DNA of 10,001 nucleotides from Smithella sp. UBA2180 (GTDB taxonomy: Bacteria; Desulfobacterota; Syntrophia; Syntrophales; Smithellaceae), in contig DCVU01000123.1 of the NCBI GenBank assembly GCA_002327415.1, positions 260-10,260 of the forward strand, in the 5' to 3' direction. The notes beneath the pieces were generated by a model. It was not told where the DNA came from, searched no databases, and saw only the letters and a list, made by a program, of their open reading frames with translations. Of this stretch, positions 6,208 through 10,001 are shown piece by piece; the stretch's first letter is position 1; each line of letters starts with the position of its first letter. Position numbers and translations under genes: made by a program.

Positions 6208-8655
6208 ATGACAACTTTGACCACCCCTCCCTTAACCGGCTTCCCATCGGGTATTACAATGGCCCAAAATACGTATGATAGTTTCGGCAGGATAAGTAAC
6301 GAAACCGTGCCTATTCAGGGCACCAATGCCACCGCAACTTACAATTATTATTATTCCGGCTACCGCAACGCCGCAGAAGATCCGCAGGGACACAGTGTAG
6401 CGCATTACTATGACGACAAGATGCGCGAAATCGCCATGGAAGATCCACTGGGGAAAAAGACAACCCAGGATTACGATGGTCAGAATCACGTTGTTAAAGT
6501 TACCGACGCGCTAGGCAATGCAACAAGTTACACTTACGACGGCAAGAACAATTTAACAAAAACAACCAATGCCCTGGGCTATTGGGTCACAAATACCTAC
6601 GATACACAGTTCAGATTGACGGATACAACCGACTATCTGGGCCACACCAGTCATTTTACCTATGATGCCAAGCATCATTTGCTTTCCGCGCGCGACCCAA
6701 TTGGGGACATAGTCAGCGCGACATATAAGGCTAATGGTTTAAAGTGGACGACAACAGATGCCAACGGCACGCAGAACATTATTTCTTATGACACCTATGG
6801 CAATATCAAAACAACTGCCACCGGCAGCCATCCGGCGATTACTTATAATTACGACAGCGTCAGCAAATATGACATTCGCGGCATCAGATCAGGCCTGACC
6901 GATCAGGTGGGTTCTACAACAAGTTTTACCTATAATGCGCTGGGCCAATTAACCGGCAAGACCGATCCGCTCAACAAAGTATCTTCTTCCGCATACGACA
7001 ACGCGGGAAGACTGGTAAGCAAAACCGACCGCATCGGCAATACCATTACTTACACCTACGCGGCAAACAGCAAACTGGCGCAGATAACTTATCCCGACAG
7101 TACAACCGTTATCTTAACATATAATAATCTGGATCAACTGGTTTCCATGCAGGATTCACTTGGCACCACGAGTTATGTTTATGATGCCGCGGGACGTCTG
7201 ACTTCCATGACTGATCCGAACGGTTTTGTCATCTCTTATACCTATGATGACCTGGGCAATGTTAAAACAATTACTTATCCGGGGAATAAAACGGTGGTCT
7301 ATACTTATGATAACCTTAATCGTCTGAAGACTGTTACCAACTGGCTGAGCCAGACTGCCACTTACGCCGATTACGATGCGGCGGACCGTCTGCCCGGCTT
7401 TACCAATTTCAACGGCACGGTGACCAGTTACAGTTATGACAATGCCAATCGCCTGACAGCGATTAATAATCAGAGGGCCGATGCCAGCGTCATCTCCAAT
7501 TATACCTTTACGATGGACGCCAACGGCAACCGCACCAATAACGTGCAGAACGAACCTTATGCGCCGTCACTGGATGAAGGTAATGCTGCCTATACATACA
7601 ATACGCAGAAAAACCGCCTGCTCTCCACCAGTACCGATAGTTTCACTTATGATGATGAAGGGCAACTGGCAACAAGCAGCGGCGGCGCCTATACATTCGA
7701 TTATGAACACCGGCTCAAAACCATCGGCAGCACGGCACAGTTCTTTTATAACGGAATCGGCAACCGGCTCAAAGCGATCCGGTCAGGTGTAGAGACCCGC
7801 TATATCTATGGCGCTGGAGGAGCATTGCTGGCAGAGGCCGACAGCAACAATAACATCACCAAATACTACATTTACGGCAATGCTTTGCTGGCAGCGGTAA
7901 CACCGGCCGGCCAAACCTATTGTTACCATTACAACGGCGTTGGCAGTACGGTAGCCATAACGGATCAAAGCCAGAATGTTGTGAATAAATACGCTTACGA
8001 TCCTTTTGGTAATATTGCTACAAATCCGCAGGAAACAATATCTCAGCCGTTTAAATATGTCGGACAATTCGGTGTCTTGACCGAGCTCAACGGCTTCTAC
8101 TACATGCGAGCACGCTACTATAATCCGACTGTCGGCAGATTTATTTCCGAAGACCCGATTGGATTTGGCGGTGGCGATGTAAACCTTATGGCTTATGTAG
8201 GAAATAATCCGGTGAATTTTATTGACCATATGGGCACAGATAGAGTGAGTACGACAGTTGGCATTATAGGTAGCATTGCAACTATTGGAGCATTAATTCC
8301 AGGTGTTGATGTTGTAGCGATACCAGTAGCTATAGGTTGTGCTGTTTTTAATACTGGTCGTGCAATAAATACAGCGTATAAAGATAACGGTTTTGTTTTT
8401 GAAACGGGGAAAGACTTTTCTCTCGCTACTCTTGACATAGGTGTTTCGTTAGCTGCAAAAAGTTTCCCTCTGACGTCAGTTTTCGTAAGTACAGGTATAT
8501 TGAGGCCATTAGATATTACGAATACAATTTATGACGGTTTGACAACTATGCAGAGCGGCGGATTTAATATAGATAATACATTTGAGTCCGGCTTTGAAGC
8601 GTTCTTAAGTAATTTGTTCAGTGCTAATTTTTTCAACACTTTTGATTTTTTTTAA
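6208..8655 (+). CDS. YD-repeat/RHS repeat protein, 5'-truncated, with variable C-terminal tip
   Basis: RHS proteins form a YD-repeat shell around a C-terminal toxin used in contact-dependent competition. From ATG 6208 there are 815 residues. About 20 YD-type repeats run from residue 21 to 560 (examples NTYDSFGRI, SAYDNAGRL, YVYDAAGRL, YTYDDLGNV, YSYDNANRL). The RHS-associated core follows at about 598-676 (YAYDPFGN, YYMRARYYNP, GRFISEDPIG, GNNPVNFIDHMG), then a 139-residue tip. The protein lacks a signal peptide, an N-terminal delivery domain and a ribosome binding site. The RHS-like frame continues upstream of the ATG (VWLYGYDANNR at 6175-6207) to a stop at 6067, so this is the 3' part of a larger gene. 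Typical members have 1200 or more residues. It may be silent, or an orphan module awaiting recombination. RHS identity is very sure; expression and toxicity are not. Confidence 0.9.
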   Translation: MTTLTTPPLTGFPSGITMAQNTYDSFGRISNETVPIQGTNATATYNYYYSGYRNAAEDPQGHSVAHYYDDKMREIAMEDPLGKKTTQDYDGQNHVVKVTDALGNATSYTYDGKNNLTKTTNALGYWVTNTYDTQFRLTDTTDYLGHTSHFTYDAKHHLLSARDPIGDIVSATYKANGLKWTTTDANGTQNIISYDTYGNIKTTATGSHPAITYNYDSVSKYDIRGIRSGLTDQVGSTTSFTYNALGQLTGKTDPLNKVSSSAYDNAGRLVSKTDRIGNTITYTYAANSKLAQITYPDSTTVILTYNNLDQLVSMQDSLGTTSYVYDAAGRLTSMTDPNGFVISYTYDDLGNVKTITYPGNKTVVYTYDNLNRLKTVTNWLSQTATYADYDAADRLPGFTNFNGTVTSYSYDNANRLTAINNQRADASVISNYTFTMDANGNRTNNVQNEPYAPSLDEGNAAYTYNTQKNRLLSTSTDSFTYDDEGQLATSSGGAYTFDYEHRLKTIGSTAQFFYNGIGNRLKAIRSGVETRYIYGAGGALLAEADSNNNITKYYIYGNALLAAVTPAGQTYCYHYNGVGSTVAITDQSQNVVNKYAYDPFGNIATNPQETISQPFKYVGQFGVLTELNGFYYMRARYYNPTVGRFISEDPIGFGGGDVNLMAYVGNNPVNFIDHMGTDRVSTTVGIIGSIATIGALIPGVDVVAIPVAIGCAVFNTGRAINTAYKDNGFVFETGKDFSLATLDIGVSLAAKSFPLTSVFVSTGILRPLDITNTIYDGLTTMQSGGFNIDNTFESGFEAFLSNLFSANFFNTFDFF
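8236..8655 (+). other. RHS C-terminal tip (candidate toxin module)
   Basis: The variable region after the RHS core, residues 677-815. It has a long hydrophobic stretch at about 682-713 (GIIGSIATIGALIPG, then AIPVAIGCAVF) and another at 738-764 (LATLDIGVSLAA, TSVFVSTGIL). The end is Phe- and Asn-rich (NLFSANFF). I recognise no nuclease, deaminase or ADP-ribosyltransferase motif. Hand counts give 40% GC at 8281-8340 and 33% at 8521-8580, against 55% at 7381-7440 in the repeats. That composition break at the core/tip border is typical of exchangeable RHS tips. It could be a membrane-acting toxin, a pre-toxin segment lacking its effector, or a decayed tip. Confidence 0.6.
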
Positions 8656-8690
8656 TACTGAATAGTCTGTTTTCTGTGACAAAGGAGCTT

Positions 8691-9020
8691 ATGGATACTT
8701 ATGAAAAAATGTTCTTAGTTTGTGCTTTCTTGGCGCTATCTTCTTATATCTTTCAAGTTTGGCGGGCGAAAAAAAGGGGAGCAAATCTTCAAGATCTGAG
8801 AGTTTTAAGTAAAATTATATATCGAAGTATGCCTATATTGGCAATATCATTTTTGTTTATGACGAATGTTCCGTGGATTGTGAGAATTTTAGTTTTTATT
8901 TTTTCGCTAATAGCAATTAAGGGTTATATTATATTTATAAAATATATGCGTAAATTACTCAGGATTGACACAGGGCAAGGAGGGGGACCAGAGGAAGATC
9001 AGTATGACTCCCATGGATAA
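8691..9020 (+). CDS. Small multi-spanning membrane protein, candidate RHS immunity protein
   Basis: I do not recognise this 109-residue protein. It starts at ATG 8691 (MDTYEKMFLV), with AAAGGAG at 8681-8687 only 3 nt before it; a GTG at 8676 would add five residues but has no ribosome binding site. Three hydrophobic segments are visible, at about 7-24, 46-60 and 62-84, the last two nearly continuous. A basic loop (WRAKKRG) follows the first, and the tail is hydrophilic and Gly/Glu/Asp-rich. It begins 35 nt after the RHS stop on the same strand and shares the low GC of the tip. A gene directly behind an RHS tip is usually its cognate immunity gene, and a membrane immunity protein would fit a membrane-acting toxin. 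This role is inferred from position only. Confidence 0.7.
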   Translation: MDTYEKMFLVCAFLALSSYIFQVWRAKKRGANLQDLRVLSKIIYRSMPILAISFLFMTNVPWIVRILVFIFSLIAIKGYIIFIKYMRKLLRIDTGQGGGPEEDQYDSHG

Positions 9021-9181
9021 CTTTTTGTTGGACCTTATGTATTGAAGCTTTTATTATAAGTAGCTCTATGAGTATTAATTATGGGCAACAGTGTATCAAT
9101 AACCTGTTAATTTGCTGACAGCAAGTTTCGGATAATTATACGTCGAGAAATTAACATAGTAGAAACCATATAGGAGAAATA

Positions 9182-9442
9182 ATGAGTTTGTTGATAATAT
9201 TCTTGGTCATGGTTTGCGTTTCAATATACGTCGGAACAATGATAATAATAAGCACTAATAAGAGAGAGGGTAAGTGGGGCATTAACACCGACACCGATAA
9301 GCTTGTATGTCCAAAGTGTGGAAAGAAAGCACTAGAAAATCGAAAGCCTTATAATTTACAACAATTACTATGGGGTGGCTGGACGTGTAAAAATTGTGGT
9401 TGTGTAGTTGATAAGTGGGGTAAAGAGATTCGCAAGGAGTAG
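9182..9442 (+). CDS. Membrane-anchored zinc-ribbon protein
   Basis: A small protein of 86 residues with one N-terminal membrane helix (about 3-24) followed by a soluble zinc ribbon. The probable metal ligands are CPKCG (C43, C46) and CKNCGC (C69, C72; C74 is extra). Flanking motifs KWGIN (31-35), LWGGWTC (63-69) and DKWGKEI (77-83) resemble a recurrent family of small proteobacterial proteins of unknown function, as I recall it; that match needs a search. Start ATG 9182 has AGGAG at 9172-9176 with 5-nt spacing. It is separated from the previous gene by 161 nt that shows no gene, only a near-palindrome (TTGCTG, A, CAGCAA) near 9112-9124. It could be a second immunity or accessory gene of the RHS cassette, or an unrelated passenger. 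Confidence 0.8.
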   Translation: MSLLIIFLVMVCVSIYVGTMIIISTNKREGKWGINTDTDKLVCPKCGKKALENRKPYNLQQLLWGGWTCKNCGCVVDKWGKEIRKE

Positions 9443-9480
9443 CGGGGTCAGTATATTTAATTATTGAGATGAAAAAATCT

Positions 9481-9526
9481 CCCCTCGCCCCTCTTTCACC
9501 CTAAAGGGCATGCGAGGAAAGAGGGG
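9481..9526. repeat. Hairpin-forming intergenic repeat (REP-like) or terminator
   Basis: CCCCTCTTT (9488-9496) and AAAGAGGGG (9518-9526) form a 9-bp perfect stem, with an inner hairpin CCCT-AA-AGGG (9499-9508). CCTCGC (9483-9488) and GCGAGG (9512-9517) offer an alternative pairing. On the minus strand the structure is followed by a run of T's (9478-9473), so it could terminate leftward transcription. On the plus strand there is no T tract. It looks like a dispersed intergenic element rather than a gene-specific terminator. Confidence 0.55.
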
Positions 9527-9540
9527 AAGAAAAAAGAAAG

Positions 9541-9573
9541 ATTGCCACAACCCGATAAATCGGGATTCGCAAT
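9541..9573. repeat. Short palindromic intergenic repeat (REP/MITE-like)
   Basis: Nested inverted repeat: ATTGC (9541-9545) pairs with GCAAT (9569-9573), and CCCGAT (9551-9556) pairs with ATCGGG (9559-9564) around AA. Elements of the form ATTGC, arm, GCAATGACA are dispersed in many bacterial genomes, in my recollection. Copy number here cannot be seen. Confidence 0.5.
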
Positions 9574-9644
9574 GACAGTGGAGAAAAGAAGTTTAAAGTT
9601 CAGGAATAAAGAAAGTTCAGAGTTGATTTATAGCGGGCAAGAAA

Positions 9645-10001
9645 GTGGAAAACAAAGCAAAACAGATAAAAGATATTTCGGGTGGGCAGATTGTTCTGTA
9701 TCAGAATAAAGTGGAAGTGCGTTTGGTTCAGGATACCTTCTGGCTGAGTCTTAATCAGATGGCGGATTTATTTGAAAGAGATAAATCTGTTATATCAAGA
9801 CATCTGCTCAATATATTTAAAACAGAAGAATTAGATAGAGCCTCAACTGTTGCATTTTTTGCAACAGTTCAAAAAGAAGGCGGTCGAACAATAGAGCGAA
9901 ATATTGAATATTTTAATCTCGACGCGAAGAGGTCAAGTCTCTTCATGGCTCATCTTTTAAAAAGAGAAACTGGATACCGGTTTTCACCAGACCTTATGAT
10001 A
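9645..10001 (+). CDS. RhuM-family protein, 5' part (runs off window)
   Basis: The first 119 codons are open to the window edge. The start is GTG 9645, the first candidate after an in-frame TGA at 9624; the ribosome binding site is weak (GGGCAAG). Family motifs are visible: GGQIVLYQ (13-20), VEVRLVQDTFWLSLNQMADLF (23-43), a helix-turn-helix-like DKSVISRHLLNIFKTEELD (46-64), ATVQKEGGR (73-81) and IEYFNLDA (87-94). RhuM was named as a Salmonella virulence-associated protein, and relatives also occur joined to Fic domains. The molecular role is unknown, and DNA binding is suggested by the N-terminal helices. After YFNLDA the family normally continues IISVGYRV, whereas here it reads KRSSLFMAHL, so the 3' end may be recombined or damaged. 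Family call is good; completeness is unknown. Confidence 0.75.
   Translation, partial: MENKAKQIKDISGGQIVLYQNKVEVRLVQDTFWLSLNQMADLFERDKSVISRHLLNIFKTEELDRASTVAFFATVQKEGGRTIERNIEYFNLDAKRSSLFMAHLLKRETGYRFSPDLMI
9845..9869 (+). repeat. Perfect 10-bp inverted repeat inside the RhuM coding region
   Basis: AACTGTTGCA (9845-9854) and TGCAACAGTT (9860-9869) are exact reverse complements around a TTTTT loop, encoding TVAFFATV in frame. The residues fit the family, so the symmetry may be incidental. A stable hairpin could still form in the mRNA. Confidence 0.6.

Noticed and set aside
7783..8229. Minus-strand open frame of 148 codons in the RHS repeats
   Set aside because: It is antisense to the conserved RHS core. 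Long antisense frames are common opposite YD-repeat DNA.
8671..8690. GTG 8676 as the start of the small membrane protein gene
   Set aside because: No ribosome binding site precedes it, whereas AAAGGAG lies just before ATG 8691.
9021..9181. Extra small gene or attachment site between the two small membrane genes
   Set aside because: No frame with a ribosome binding site and no direct repeat suggesting an attachment site was visible; only a 13-nt near-palindrome is present.

Overview
The window looks like chromosome from a Gram-negative bacterium of moderate GC content. OmpA-type periplasmic proteins and a bifunctional penicillin-binding protein imply a peptidoglycan wall beneath an outer membrane. 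A tatA-tatC pair without a separate tatB, paralogous short OmpA-like proteins, an AcuC-type deacetylase and a large YD-repeat gene together resemble Desulfobacterota (former Deltaproteobacteria, perhaps a Syntrophales-type anaerobe). This placement is an inference from gene style, not proven by any marker gene.

Left part (1-2820), minus strand: a class II/AcuC-type histone-deacetylase-family enzyme, then two tandem paralogues encoding exported OmpA-C-like proteins. Each ompA-like gene has its own promoter, an identical leader and start region, and its own hairpin-plus-T terminator. They therefore form two duplicated stand-alone transcription units rather than an operon.

Middle part (2762-5974), plus strand: a divergent promoter drives tatA, tatC and a class A penicillin-binding protein. 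This is a likely three-gene envelope operon for Tat protein export and peptidoglycan polymerisation and cross-linking.

Right part (5975-10001): an accessory region. It opens with a 5'-truncated YD-repeat (RHS) gene whose repeat-coding frame runs upstream of its first ATG without a usable start. Next to that break, on the other strand, lies a possible proline-rich C-terminal remnant. The RHS gene ends in a conserved core followed by a roughly 140-residue AT-rich hydrophobic tip. Close behind come a small multi-spanning membrane protein (immunity candidate) and a small membrane-anchored zinc-ribbon protein. This is the layout of an orphan polymorphic-toxin C-terminal cassette. Two hairpin-forming intergenic repeats follow, then the 5' part of a RhuM-family gene that runs off the window and departs from the family pattern near its end.

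No tRNA, rRNA, CRISPR array or complete insertion sequence was seen. The best candidate for an undescribed system is the RHS tip plus the downstream membrane protein, but no catalytic toxin motif is visible, so it remains a hypothesis.
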